64,000 bases of DNA from Pseudopithomyces maydicus (GCA_026873275.1 JANTUC010000017.1:124001-188000), one strand, 5' to 3'; numbered from the stretch's first letter, positions 30,909 through 43,669 are shown. The notes: generated by a model from the sequence alone, not told the origin. A program made the numbers and translations.

Positions 30909-33900
30909 TTTGAGAGAAAAAAAGATATTCTGGACTGGGATTGGATAGCAAAGTATGGTGTTGGGTTATCCAAGCGATGGTAGCATTGGCTGATAGGCCG
31001 GTAGGCTGGTAATGTGAATAATTGACATGACTCATAGCTTCTCATGGGTTCTTGATATTGTGGATATAGAGCAGCTCGAAGTGTTCTGAGGCAGCTATCC
31101 GAGAGTATACAGTAGTTCTTCAACGCCCTGATTTGAGTGCCTTTTAGTCTACCAGTCTGACGCATACACACACACCACTTCAAATTAATCTCATGTTACA
31201 ACATGCGACAGGTTTATTGCAGTTACATGGCGTTTCCACCCACCTGATGGGCAAATCCTTTACATGACATGGCCTAATGATGCTTTTCCCCCATTCTCAA
31301 CCTCCACATATGACCAATCGATTCTGGTTTTCGACTGTGTTCGATGATTCCTTATCATACGCTACTGAGCAGACATTTTGTTTCGTCATAGCCATCCTGA
31401 ACAGCACCGCATCTTTATGCGCCATCGAGCTGTGATTAAAGTATGATTTGTTTCCTTTTAAGCAGTGGTAGCATTGCCTGAATTTTTAACCCTTGTACTT
31501 AGATGTATCTACTTATCGTTGTCGGTGTTAAAAATATACGCATTGTCTTTATTCTCCAGCCCTGTCTAATAATAGCGCGATAAGTAAGTTATATATAAAA
31601 ACATAGTTTTAGTACTATTCTTCTCAGTCAATTAGAGGCAATAGGCGTTAAAGGTGGTGAGCTTGGGAGGCATAGTGCCAATTGGTGCCAGAAGATGCCG
31701 ATCGGGTCCAGTTGTTGTCAATAACAGGCAGAAGTCCAGTGAAAAGGTTTCTTCCAGCCATTTTCACCTATACTCAGCGCGTACTGTTTTAATCCAGAGG
31801 TTCTGTAATCCCGCCCGAGGCATATCATTGCTGGCATTCTTATTTTCAGAAACGGCATTCAGCTCTTCAACATGGAGCTCCTACCCATAATGCTTGTCCC
31901 CAAATTTTTTAAGCGACAAGGGTTTCTGTCGGTCTCTTCGTGGTCAACATGGATGTGAAGCGACCTCACTTTATTTCCCCCGCTTCATCCACACAATGGC
32001 TCTCTAATTTGGAAGTTCTCGAATTTTCTTTGCAGGCATGCTGCTGATGCGGCTGCTTTGTATCTCTGATCATCTCGATACATGGCAGGATGCAGACCAC
32101 GTAATTCGAATGTGACTTGAATATTAGAAGGAGTAGAGAAAAGACTGTGGACCTTAGTCCATGTGTGGAGTGAACAATGAGTATTTTCCCCTTCTCATGA
32201 CTAAAGCTTGCATGTCATGTTATGATCAGCTTTTTTGGACTTTCCTTGCGCCTCGGACATATGAGTTGGTACTATCCCTTCGAAATCTCGTACGCGCAAG
32301 AGTCTACGCAACGCAAGCCGCATGGTAAGAAGTCTGTCGACATTTTGACACCCAGTTCCATGGGTCTTGCATACATGGCAATGTTAAGCTTTTAGATCTC
32401 TATTGTCTCGGTGATGGTACTGGGCTTGTTTCTTCTTCACATGTGGGACAAAGCCATCGGGATCTTCATGTCGTTTTTGGTTCGGCCAATTATATGCACA
32501 CGCGGCTTGCAATCATCGGGTTATTACTCCTTTCCTGCTGTCTCCCATAGATCCTCTCTTTCGCAATCTTGATTCTTCTCCTGCCTTTGTGCAGATTTTC
32601 AGTCCACGCTCTCACATCATTGTTTTGCGCGAAGTTTTCCATCCCCCTTAATCTCATGAGATTTTTGGGGCTCTTTCCACCCGCAAACATTTGTCGGGAA
32701 GGCACCCATTTTAATGGCGCAATGTTCTTCCAGTTTATCATTCAGGTCGAATTTCAGGTTTTCGGTTCTTTTTGGATCAATCTCCTTCCACATAGATACC
32801 ATGAGTTGCCCTTAGCGACACCCAGCCCTCCTTTTCCCTCCACGAACATTTCCATAAATCCATCAACCTTTTAAACGCCGAATATCCCGCACTCCATCTC
32901 CAATACACACATGTATTTGTTGCAATAGGGTTTTTGGGTTCCCAGTCCGCTCCTTGTTCGTGTATGTTTTGTTTTGTGATTTTGAAAAAGTAGCAGCTGA
33001 ATTTGGAGCTGAATAGATAAAAATAATTGAAAAGAAGCTATCTCCCCTCTTGTGACAAGTGAAAAAACTTCCATACGTGAAGTAGTAATTCCAAAAGTGA
33101 TGGCTTTTCTTCATGTATACCACAAGATCTGGTTTTAGTCCTCCACACACATATTATCGGGGTTCCTGTTTTTGCTTTCCAATTTACCTCCTCCCAAGCG
33201 TCCACATGGAAAGATCTGCATCGCCATTCTGTCCTTCTTGATCTTCCATGTGCCGTGTTCATATAGGGTTGAGGGAAGCTTTACTTGAACCTTCTCCTTT
33301 CCCCTCCTCATTCTGTGTAACTAGAAGAGCTATTTCGGTTCTCCCTCTCTAGCTCACCCTCGACATTCTTGTGTGCATATCATAATTAGCAAACCTTTCT
33401 TTTTGCTCACATATCATACGCTTGCAACAGAGTTTTCGTATCCGGGCATTCATCCTCCGCGCACATATTCCCTACCCTAACACGGTATCCTAGTCCCCAC
33501 TCTCCGGTAACATTTTTTTTAACCAAATAGGTTTAACATCTCTTTCCTTCCCAAGGGCTCCGCATATCGGGAAACTTTGAGACGACTTGAGTGCCGCTCT
33601 CCTCTTAACACTCCACAAACGCATAAACATGTCCCAGATTCTTTTGATCTCCTCCCCCCAAACCCCACACCATATTGATCAAAAGGTTGATATTGTTTTT
33701 CCCCTCCAGCCCTCCATGCTGTGACTAGAAATCTATTTGTTTCCTCTCTTCCTTTTCGCACATAGCTCTCTGCTATCGCGTTTCCTTTTGTCATCCCCCT
33801 CCCCGTCCACATAAGATCTTCAATATATTCTTTTTCCCCTCCTCTTCTCCACACATACTGATTTATGTGTATGTCCTTTTTCCTGTCCTCCCAACCCCTT

Positions 33901-34067
33901 CCACCTCCATAAGACTTTTTGATTATCAGTTTTAGCCTCTCACACTCCACACATGCTATTGAATCATATACTATTTTTTATTTTACGCCCACTCACCTAC
34001 TCTCCTCCACATGATCGCTTCACGTCGGTTTTATTGCTCCCCTTCCCTGTCCACACAGTCCCTTCTA

Positions 34068-34204
34068 GGGAGACATTTAATACTAACACCATGCCTTGTG
34101 ATATTCGCAAGTTATTTTTACGATGTTGTTTTCCGGTACCTTCGGGAGGGACATTTAATACTAACACCATGCCTTGTGAATTTCGCAAGTATTTTTCCGG
34201 TTGT
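34068..34204. repeat. Direct repeat of about 58 bp, two copies, period 78
   Basis: The segment holding ACATTTAATACTAACACC and CCTTGTGA.ATTTCGCAAGT occurs at 34068-34127 and again at 34144-34204 with few differences. The shared core contains TACTAAC, which resembles an intron branch site. It lies inside the pyrimidine-rich module region. Confidence 0.88.
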
Positions 34205-34289
34205 TTTTTTCTCCCTCCAGAACGCACCGCATGGTTGAATACCCAACCAAGTTTTAGATGGTTGTCCATTTCTCTTTTTCTGCACACGT

Positions 34290-34338
34290 ATGGAAGAAGA
34301 AGAAGAGGAGGAGGAGGAGGAGGAGGAAAAGAAAAAGG
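34290..34338. repeat. GAA/GGA trinucleotide repeat
   Basis: GAA units pass into about seven GGA units, then A-rich sequence. It is the only long purine run on the + strand of the pyrimidine-rich region. Confidence 0.85.
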
Positions 34339-35867
34339 ACTCCAGACATATAGCTTCAAGTAGGTCGATTTTGAAACCTCTTCCGCTCTGCCCTCCTCCA
34401 TAGGAGGCTTGGTATATACTTTTCTGGCGCATTTATTCTTGACGTGGAACTTTTAGTTGGCAGTCCATGTTTTTGTCTGCTTTTCTTTTTAGTCCGAGGT
34501 GACGTTTCTCTCCACCCGCACCCCACGCATCAAATGGGTTCTGCCAATATTTTTTTTCGAGTACCCCTGCCTCGAGCCACGCATGGTCAATGAGGTTACA
34601 AATTTTAGACGATTCCTCTCGTCGCGCATCTCTTCCTCGCAACTCCTTTTCTCGCATAAAAAGTTTAGTCGTGTATTTTAAGATTGGACAGTCCACCTTC
34701 TGTCTGCCATAAATATTTGGGCTCTCTTCTTCTCGCATTACCGTTTCCACTGCCTTTTTTTTAGATCCTCCACTTCCGCCACGCATCCCCTCTCCCCTCT
34801 CCTTCTCACATTGAAATATGCGAAGGTGAATTTTAGACATCGAGCACTCCTCTCCTGCCTTCCATTTTCTCGCCCTCTCCCTCCCTCTACGCATCAATCC
34901 TCAGCTATGAAATTTTAATTTAGCAAACCCCCAACCCGTCTTCCACCTTCCATAATATTAAACCCCTCTCTTTTTTCCGCATTTGCTGTTGCGTTGAGTT
35001 TTTAGTTAATGTCATCCCCATACCATCTCTTAACCTAAATTTCCTCCCCGTCCGCATCACCCCTTTCTCTGAGTAATTTTTTTCCACGTGCACGGTAGAG
35101 CCTGGCCTTTATCGATCCCTACCCCCCGGTCCATCATATCTCCCCACTTATGATTTACTTTCCTATCGCCCATATTCCTCTCTACTCTTTTTTCCGCACG
35201 ATGAACATCGCTGTGAATTTTAGATTCGCACATCGCCGTGGATTCACGTAGTTTTGCAACACCCCTCCCGGAGGCCATCTCCCGTCTCCCGTCTCCGTCT
35301 CCCGCCACGCATGTCTTTTTCTCATCTCAGTCTTGCACATCGCCTTGCAAATGGAGCTTTTAAGCACCCCCATTCCTTTTTTGCGTGAAAGCTTTTAGGG
35401 CGCGTACCCGCACATCACCCCATCAACCCATTTTCTCTCTTCCCCTTGCCCCCCCCCCATCTACCATATCGATTCCTTCTTTTCGACTTTTAACTGCAGC
35501 GCAGAGCACAGCACACCACAGCACACCACGCATGCCCCCTTGGTTCCTCCATTTTTCTTTCCCACCCCCACCCTCACCCCCGCTCTTCGACCTCATGATT
35601 CTTATCTTCCATCTTTTGTTTTTGTCATTTTAAAATCCCATATACCCTGCGTGCTGGCACAGAGACACACATGTATTTGTCTGGTACGTTGTTTTAGTTT
35701 TAGACGGATGCGGATTTTTTTCTTCTTCTTCGCATTTGAGTGTGCGCGTAGATTTTAGTGTGGGTTTTTTGGGCGGGTGAGGATGTGGGTGGGTGGTGTG
35801 CGTGGTGGGGAGATTTTGTTGGTATTTATATGTATGGGTAGGTAGGTAGAGGGGATGTGCTGGGGGT

Positions 35868-35942
35868 GGGATGGTGGATGGGATGGTGGTGGTGGTGGTG
35901 GTGATGATGGTGATGGCGATGTTGCAACTGGTGGTGATGAAG
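35868..35942. repeat. GGT/GAT trinucleotide repeat
   Basis: GGT units interspersed with GAT in noncoding sequence just left of the aminopeptidase gene's 3' end. Confidence 0.85.
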
Positions 35943-36108
35943 TGCATCTAACATACACATTGAACACGAGGAGAAACTGCGAATGAGGTGCGAAAAATCA
36001 ATCGAATTGCCGACTCTACCAGTGTATATATAAAAGACGCCCTCAGACACCCCCCACCTCTACACCTCACCCCATCTCCTCTCTCTCCCTCTCCACCCCC
36101 ATCAAGCC

Positions 36109-37990
36109 CTACTCCCTAAACTCCTTATCCACCGCCTCAAACCCCTCCAAAAAGCTCTGAAACGCGAAAACCCCCAACCCCGGATCCCTACTCCCCGTCG
36201 TCGCCCTAATACTATGCATACTCAACTGCGGAATCCCGCAATCGATCGCCCTGATCCCCGTCTGCGCACTCAGCATGGGCCCCACCGTGCCCCCACTCCT
36301 GCTATCGTTCCTGATCTGGAAGACCTGCAGCTTGGGGTCCTGCGCGCGGGTCCCGACGTCGCGGTCGACGCAGCGCTGGAAGATGGCCGTGGACACGGCG
36401 TCGGTGGTCATGTGGGCGTTTGAGTCTGCGGAGACGGCGGGGCCGACGTTGAGGCGGGGGGAGTGGTTTTCGAGGTAGGCGTTGAGGAAGTTTGGGTTTA
36501 CGGCGTGGATGACGTCGGAGGAGACGAGGAAGGAGTTTGCGTAGGTGCGGGCGAGGAGGGAGGGGGTGGAGGAGGCGGCGAAGGCGTCGACGATGCGGGT
36601 GAGGATGGAGGGGAGGAAGTTGGAGTGGGCGCCTTGGCGGAGGAGGGAGCCTACTTCTTCGTCGTCGAAGAGGGCGACGAGCTTGATTTGGGAGGAGGAG
36701 GCCGGGGACGTGTTGAGGAGCGCCTGGATCGCGGCCCACGAGCAGAGCTTGTCGTCGATGCGGCCGGCGAAGATGAATTCTTTAGAGAGGCCGCCGAGCT
36801 GCGCGGGCTGGACGTCGAAGAGCTCGAGCTCCCAGTTTACGATGGTGGAGTCTGGGAAGTGTCAGTGGAGATCTATAGGAGGGAGATTCATACGACTTAC
36901 AGTCTCGGATGCCCAGCTCCCCGCTGATAGCCTTGACGAGTCTCTCCGGCTGGGTGGCCGCGAAAGTACCCTCGCCACCCAAGATACTGGCCTTGAACTC
37001 GCCCTCTTCGTCTGTACTGAACGAGCTGCCGATGTCAGAGTTGTCCAGTCCAACAATAGGCACCATCTGCGTCTCCTTGTTGAATGGGCCCACGGCAGCA
37101 GCACCAAAGTGAGGTGCCAGAGTGGGAATACGGGCAATAGGCCAGTCCAACTTCACCAACTTGGTTACAATCTTCCCGTTCTCCTTGACGAGAACACGGC
37201 CACCAATACCGAGATCACGGTCCCACCACGTGCTGTTCAGCGCTCCGGCGTAGGGTGCAACGCCGAGCTGTACGTAGCCTGCCTTGGTCCTCAAGTTGGA
37301 GATGGGCTTCAGCTTCGCCGTCAGAGCATCAATGTGTCCTGCTACAATAGCCGCGCCGTTTCCAGCCTCGTAATCATCGCCGATGGAGAAGGCAATGAGC
37401 GAAGAGCCATTACGATCAACGTAGTACTTCCCGCCCTGCTTCAACTCCCAGTTATCGCGCTCCGACAACTTCTTGTAACCGCCCTTCTCCAAATCCTTCG
37501 CAACGGCATCCACAGCATGGAACACGGTCGGATTCGCCGTCATGAAATCGGTGAAGGGCTTCGTGTACTTCTCCGGGCTCTCCTTCTCACGGACCTGTTC
37601 CGACCGCTCGAAGGCCGGAATCTCGGGGATCTTCGGAGGCACAGGCGGCGGGCTCTGCTGCTGCTGCTTTACCCCATCGTATTCCTCGTTCAAATCGATC
37701 AGATTCGAGGAGTAAGGCGAGGCAATGCTGTGTCTGTGGTTCTCGGTCGTAGAAGGGGCGGCCCTGCGCGCGAATCCATCGATCGGAAGCTCTCGCGGGT
37801 CGGCATGTAGCCTAGCCAGTCGCTGGGAAGAGTACGTCTGCGCCTGCACAAACGGATTCCTCGGTCGGTGAGGCGCCGTGGTAGTGGTGAAGGCACGCGA
37901 TAAGCTTCCGTGGCGCGGGGCGGGTGATGGTTCCGAGTAGAGGTCCGCGTTGGACACGGTCTTTCGGAGGGAGGGGTGATTCTTCGTCAT
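36109..37990 (-). CDS. M18 aspartyl/vacuolar aminopeptidase
   Basis: Two exons are read on the minus strand, 37990-36901 and 36851-36109, giving 610 aa. A ~135-residue N-terminal extension (Ser/Pro/Gln-rich, QQQQSPPPVPPK) precedes the peptidase domain, which begins near KYTKPFTDFMTANPT. Metal and catalytic motifs of M18 follow: VAGHIDA, AGRIDDKLCSWAA, LFDDEEVGS, SSDVIHAVNP and SMHSIRA. M18 enzymes (Ape1/Lap4, Ape4/DNPEP) are zinc aminopeptidases that assemble into dodecamers in vacuole or cytosol. The long extension fits a vacuole-targeted, Ape1-like form, but targeting cannot be proven here. A long antisense frame on the + strand is a shadow. Confidence 0.92.
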
Positions 37991-38806
37991 GATTCTTCCT
38001 GGTGTAGCGATGCAAGGGCCGGGAAGAAACGAGGATAGGAAATGGGGGTGTGGGAGTTGGAGGGAAGTGAAGCTGACCAGGTGTCAGGCGCGTGGTGGTA
38101 CGCAAGCTCCCCGGACTGGGTGGCGTGCTGTGGCGGTGCTGATACCGATGCGGAAATAATCCGCAACCACAGCAACGCCTGGGCATGAAGGCACCACTCG
38201 GAACCTTGATGTGCTAGAACACTGAAGTCAGGGTTCATGTGTTCGATTATTCGTACTTTGTATCCTTCCATACGATCATTCACGTGCTCACCGGACTTGA
38301 TGCATGGCAAGGCGACTTCTCACTAACATGCCCTTTAAAGGCGTACAAAGAACTGGAACACTGGGTCATGTATTATGGCAAAGCATGCAGATGAACAGTG
38401 AGTGGGTTTACTTGAACGTAGTCCCGGATACCTTCACTCCATAACCTCCAACTCCTCCAATGATAACGCTGTGGACAAACAACCTGGTATATCTGGTCGA
38501 GAAAAACAATGAAAGGAAAGAAAGGCAGGCACTACTGGCCGTTAGGCATTGGAGGCACACGACCCTGCTGGTCGTCCTCGTCTTCGTCCATCATCTCGGG
38601 ATGTCTGTGAGTGTGTTAGTAACTGTAAGCCATGCTTTATCGTGACTAGTGAAGAGAGAAAGGCCTGCTTGCACACGCAACACAAGACACAATGTACATA
38701 GACTCAAACACAGAGCGCGATGCCAGCCTGACAACGTTTTCTTGTGCTTCAGATTGTAGTACACATGCAGCTCGCGTTGACGCAGCAGGTATCCGCCGTG
38801 TTCGCG
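37991..38806. other. Intergenic region
   Basis: About 0.8 kb upstream of the aminopeptidase gene and downstream of the phosphatase-inhibitor gene, without a supported gene. Confidence 0.5.
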
Positions 38807-39620
38807 TCATTCAGTGAGATGCTCAACGTACCCTAGCAAATCCTTCACATTCTTCATCTCGTAGTGCTTCTTCCGGAGCTGCTCGAACTTCTCATGCTTC
38901 TCCCTCTCTTCCGGCGTCATGTGAGCCGTATCCTCGCCATGGCCGTGGTGACCGACATCTCCTGGTGCATCGGGCTCCACAATAACGCGTTTATCCGCCT
39001 CGGGTGTGCGGGAGCTGCTGGCCTCGAGCTCCGGCTCGCCCAGGTCAAATTCGGGGATATCGTCGATCTTGTGCTTGCGCTTCTTGGGCTTGTCCAACTC
39101 ATCTACCTGGAGCTCTTCCGCATTCAACATCTCGATCTCCTCCTCGTCCTCAGCCGGGTCGTACTGCTTTGCGTACGGCGTCTTGGGTTCTGTGATCTTC
39201 ATGGTGCTGTCCCGCTGCTGCTCGGTGAGGTACAGGTTGGCCTCGTCCCATTTCAGTCGGGGGCTATTCTCGTCTGCCTGCACGCTTGTGCCGGACTGGC
39301 GACGGGAGCCTGGGCCGCGGGGGTTTGAGGATGAGCGGCGCGACGGGCCAGCATTCCGCAGTGTGTTTTCGAGGACGATCTCCTTCTCGGAAAGCTCACG
39401 GCCAATACCGGGACGCTCGTGAGAGGTGGTACGGGCGATGGGCGACGCCGGGGTCTCGCTGGTGGGAGAAACTTGCGACTGGGAGTGGTACGAGCTGGAG
39501 TTTTTGAGGATGCCTGCGCTGTCAGTGATGGCGGCACGGAAGGCGGGGCACGGCAGACTCACCTTTGGGCCGCTGTGGGTGCGCCGAGGGCGAGTGGATT
39601 TCGGGCGAATGCTGCGTCAT
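38807..39620 (-). CDS. Protein phosphatase inhibitor 2 (GLC8-like)
   Basis: Two exons are read on the minus strand, 39620-39563 and 39513-38807 (intron 49 bp, donor GTGAGT), giving 254 aa. Joining them creates RPKGILKNSS, the PP1-binding K-GILK motif of inhibitor-2. The central LKWDEANLYLTEQQRDSTMKI with the phosphorylatable TPYAKQY and the C-terminal KKHYEMKNV are the other conserved blocks. The protein is largely disordered and acidic, as usual. It should regulate the catalytic subunit of protein phosphatase 1 in cytosol and nucleus. Between blocks lies a basic KKRKHK stretch that could serve nuclear import. Confidence 0.92.
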
Positions 39621-41602
39621 GGTGGTGGTAATGGCAGTGGGGTGTGAGAGAGCACACAAAGCAGGTGGTAGCTTTTTCTTGAGCACAGCAGCTTCGCCGA
39701 CACGTGGACCGCGCTTGGTGGGGTGACGATAGTGTGGCGCTCGGTGGGGGGCGTTTACAAAGGAAGTCAGAGGATGGTGTAGCAAAGGAGGTGATGTTTG
39801 CTCGAGCCTGGCCAGGGTACGTTGGGTGGGCAGGCAGTCCTAAGTGGGAAGGCGCAATGGATGGAGGGGCTGTCGGGTTGCTGTGGTGAAGCACCAGACA
39901 CAGGCGTTACCACGGGAAAATGACGTAGGCCGCCCGCATAGGACATGCCTCTCTGCCGAGGGTCCCAGATGCAGGAACTAAACCTTATATGTGACTCGCA
40001 GCAGGAGCATACGCTATAGGCATAGGTATTGATTATTCCTGGTTCTCCTTCGGGATGACCGCCTCGAGCCACCTGCCTACAGACACGGGCGAGCAGAGGG
40101 CAAGGCAGCCGACCTTTTCAGCTCGCTATGCGCGGATGCACGGAAAGGACGCCGATCACTTGCTGTGCGACGCATGGCATGTTTATTTCTCGCTTGCCGA
40201 TCGTCTGGACAATGCAGTGATGCCGCAGGCGTGCATGTGCGGAGTACATCCTGTAGCTTGCTGATTGAACTCTCCGTGTCAGAGCCCATGCTGTGAATTA
40301 TTACATCAAGAGCCATTCACACCGAGCCAAACACGAAGGGATCAGCAGCACATTAAAGTCTAAAATGCTACATAGTTTACAGACACCGAGATGAGGTCGA
40401 GTCACATCGGGCATGGGCCAAAGCTACACGCAGGGGTAACATTGCAAGATCATATGTCACGGAGGCTTGGACAGTGGCCTGACTTCAGTCTCCCATTCCC
40501 TGCGGCTCACTTTTCCATGGCAATGCCACGCCTCGCCTACCGTCTGGCTGGGTAGGCTGCTGCAGATGACAGCATGCGCCCATGAGGCTGAAGACTGCTG
40601 ATGCCAGCGGATACCTGCGCTTCGCCATCATACGTAAGGACTGCGGGGGCTGCCGAGATACCGGGACTGGCAGGGCTACACACAAGACGAGCATCACAGG
40701 GCGCTGGCGCAGAGCAAACAAGGGCTCGCATGGCCGTTTACCTACAGCTTCTGTGACGTATTAGCAAGAGCCACCAGGGTCCTGGACGATGGCAGATCGG
40801 GAGGCTTGACGTCTGTTCAGAGTTTTGCCTAAGCCGTCAACGTCGACCGAGGACATCGCAGAGCGACGGCGAAGGTCCTGGCTGACTCGGACTACCAGAA
40901 GTGTTGAAGATTCATCTCGAGACGTGCAGCTGCAAAAGCACCCAGACTCGCACTCACTCACAAAGAAAATGCGCCAGGCTGCGAAGGCAGCATCGGGCGC
41001 GGCGCGTGACAAAGAATGTCCCTGCTTTTAGGTCATCACCGCATCATGGAAGCCGGAAGACGGCCCTCGTGATGATGGTTTTATAAGAGGGAAGCTTGCT
41101 CTGGGCCAGCTTCGGAGTCGCCAGTCGAGTGGAGGGGGTCGACTGGCGATGATTTGAGTAGAAGGCCGTGCTGTTATGAAGAAGAAACGGAGGGCGGCCG
41201 GCTGCGAAGATGATATTTTACAGAAAAGCACGGGCCCCCTCCGTACCCGCTTCTTGCGCGCGTCAATTGTTTTGGTGCTGTGGCTCGTGTGAGCGCCACA
41301 GCCGGCCAACCCTCTCAAACGTTTTCATGTCTCCGAACATAGCACATTCACACCTCGCCAGCTAGCCATCCGCCCGACCTGCCTCCTGTATACCCTCGTA
41401 GTTCCCCCGTAAAAGCAACCCACCAACCCGCCGCACACCGTCGAACCGCCCCCGCCCGCGCTCAAGCTTTGCACCCGCCCTCTGCGCTTCTCTGGCCGCT
41501 GGCCCGCCGCCCTCTGCTGCTTGTTCGCTCTTTTATCCCACCAAGCTCCCGGCAGCGCCCATCTGCCTCTAATTGCGCTTTTTGTAGTATAAGTAATTGC
41601 CA
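39621..41602. other. Divergent intergenic region
   Basis: About 2 kb between the phosphatase-inhibitor gene and the eIF4E gene. Short frames on both strands have no recognisable domain and probably represent promoter and 5' leader DNA. Confidence 0.55.
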
Positions 41603-42756
41603 ATGGACACCAAGGACAACCTATGGACTCGACGTTCCAAGTTTGTTCCCCCGCAACCCCCGCCATGTGCGTCCACCACTGACCCTACCCCCCAACAGCA
41701 CAAGCAAGCTTTCCCTTTCCACGCCCAGCGGTGAAGGGAAGCCCGATCCGCCCCAACGCTCCTTCTCTGCGACCAAACGCTTCGGCGACACATCGTCCCA
41801 CGGCGGCCGCAACCCTTTCAACGCCCTCTCCCCCATAACTGCCGGCGGACTCGCCTCGCCCACCATCGCGGGATCGACCGCCTTTGGCCTCGGATCCGGC
41901 GCCTTCGCTTCCTTTGGCTCTGCCAATAAGACGCCCAAGACCCCCGGCACTGCATTCGACTTCAAAAACGCAACCTTAGGCGGGGGCGCGCCCCCGACAC
42001 CGACGGACAAGAGGGAGAGACCGATGGGGAAGATCGTGAACAGCGCCCGAAAGGAGCCGCTGTACACTCCTCTAGAGGAACCGGCGAGCTCGTCGGCACC
42101 CTTGGACGTGAGTGTGCCATGGCCACTCAAGTACACTTGGGTGATCTGGTACCGCCCACCCACACCCAAGAACTCGGACTATGAAAAGTCCACCAAGGCG
42201 CTCTGTCGGATGAGCACGGTGCAGGATTTCTGGAAGGTCTTCACACATCTCAAACGTCCGTCAACACTACCTACCGTATCCGACTATCATTTCTTCAAGG
42301 AGGGCATCCGTCCCGTGTGGGAGGACGATGAGAATAAGCGAGGCGGCAAGTGGATCATGCGCTTGAAAAAGGGTGTGGCCGACCGATATTGGGAGGAGCT
42401 TCTCATGGCCATGACCGGTGGCGAATTCATGGAGGCGACGGAGGAGGTGTGCGGCTTCGTTCTTAGCGTGCGCAGTGGTGAAGACGTCTTCAGCATCTGG
42501 ACCAAGAACGACGGCGGCCGCAACATCAAGATACGGTATGTGTCACCAGTTCCCTCTTTCTACGACTGCATGGACTAACGTGAACAGCGAAACCGTCAAA
42601 CGCGTTCTGAACCTGCCCGAAGGGACCATCATCACTTGGCGCAGCCACGACGAAAGCATCGCCCAGCGGACGGCTATCGACCAAGCACGCCAGGATAAGG
42701 GTCACCAGGAGAAGCGGAGACCCAATACCAGCACCACGGACGAATCTTCCAAGTAG
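41603..42756 (+). CDS. Class II eIF4E (4EHP-like) cap-binding protein
   Basis: Three exons fit in phase: 41603-41640, 41699-42535 and 42588-42756, giving 347 aa. A ~165-residue low-complexity N-terminus (Ser/Pro/Thr-rich) precedes the eIF4E fold. The fold starts VPWPLKYTWVIWYRPP and includes DFWKVFTHLKRP, HFFKEGIRPVWEDDENKRGGKWI and VCGFVLSVRSGEDVFSIWTK. The first cap-stacking Trp (TWVIW) and the VWEDD Trp are kept. At the second stacking position the sequence has Tyr (SDYEKS), a class II trait. Such proteins bind the mRNA cap and often repress translation. The long N-terminal extension is unusual compared with animal 4EHP. Confidence 0.93.
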
Positions 42757-43669
42757 GACGCGGCCTCGCAATCCAGTCTCCTTCGCTCTCCTACCGTTCT
42801 GTTAGCATTGCGCGGCTCCTCTAGGCTTCTTTGGATAGCGTGCTTCGTTTGGCTACTTGGCATTATTTCACGGCGGGCTTTTCCCGCCTCTCACGTCTCT
42901 CGTTGACTGAAGCGAGGCCGACTCTGACGACTGCATGCTTTCCTTTCTTGAGATTCTGTATTTTACATACCCATGACAGGGCTTGGGTAGCGTCTGGTGC
43001 TCTGGGCTGGTTTAGGGATAGGATCACTGCACTGCAGATACTTATGTTGAATGCGAAAACGAGTGAATGGAGCCTTTTCTCCCGGTCAAGATATCCGAAT
43101 CCTATGTGCGCCCTTCTCATGCCGTGTGCTACACTCAACAGATATGACCAGCAGAATAGCTAGATAGATACCGTGCATAGAAGCCACCAGCACAGTGAGA
43201 GCAGGCCCAAGTGGTGCCACTGGTTCCTTCCCTCGGCTGAATTGGGAAAGTGCTCTTGCGCCATGTGAGCAAGCAGTCTAAATGGTGGACTGAAATGGAT
43301 TGCATTTTGAATATTTATGATATGAATGCAATGCAAAGTTCACACACACACTAATAATTCAGTCGTGTCAATCATCACAGTCCTGTGTTCTGAAGGCGAT
43401 TCTTCTGTGCTCACGGAAGGACCCTGGGGTCGGGCGACCCTAGCAAGTGAGCGAGCGCTACGCCTCGAGGAAGGAGCGTCGCTCAACGTCAGTTGCAGAA
43501 GGCGCACGGGCCACATCCACAGAGTGATCTCACAAGTGGGCGCACTTCACTCGGGCGCCTTGTTGCGCAAATGGCTTCTCCGATTTCTCCTGCTCTACTT
43601 GTTTCTCTCGCTACCCCAGAGTCTTCGTGGCTAGCCTTCCCAACTTGTCGCGCACCACGCTAGCATGCC
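42757..43669. other. Intergenic region
   Basis: About 0.9 kb between the eIF4E gene and the SUMO-protease gene. Nothing beyond presumed 3' and 5' flanks is seen. Confidence 0.5.

Larger units (their letters stand above)
33480..35760 (+). repeat. Quasi-periodic Y-tract / CGCAT / TTTTAG modules
   Basis: A loose module recurs every ~60-150 bp: a pyrimidine tract, then CGCAT or CACAT, then 15-40 AT-richer bases, then TTTTAG or TTTTA. TTTTAG occurs near 33930, 34252, 34451, 34487, 34603, 34832, 34999, 35217, 35393, 35695 and 35753, always on the + strand. Copies share little else, so this is a degenerate array or a composition effect. Confidence 0.5.
30909..36108. other. 5.2-kb gene desert, pyrimidine-rich on the + strand
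   Basis: No supported gene. From ~32500 to 35760 the + strand is dominated by C/T tracts punctuated by CACAT/CGCAT motifs and short AT-rich segments ending TTTTAG. Minus-strand open frames here are purine-rich translations without family signatures. Confidence 0.7.

Noticed and set aside
33519..34897. Several minus-strand open frames of 100-150 codons
   Set aside because: They are translations of purine-rich sequence (Gly/Glu/Arg/Lys-rich) without conserved blocks; stops are rare there because of composition.
36545..37810. 421-codon open frame on the + strand
   Set aside because: It lies antisense to the M18 aminopeptidase exons and has no domain; the minus strand carries all catalytic motifs.
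41028..41318. 96-codon minus-strand frame between divergent genes
   Set aside because: Arg/Pro/Ser-rich, no family and no support; it lies in presumed promoter DNA.
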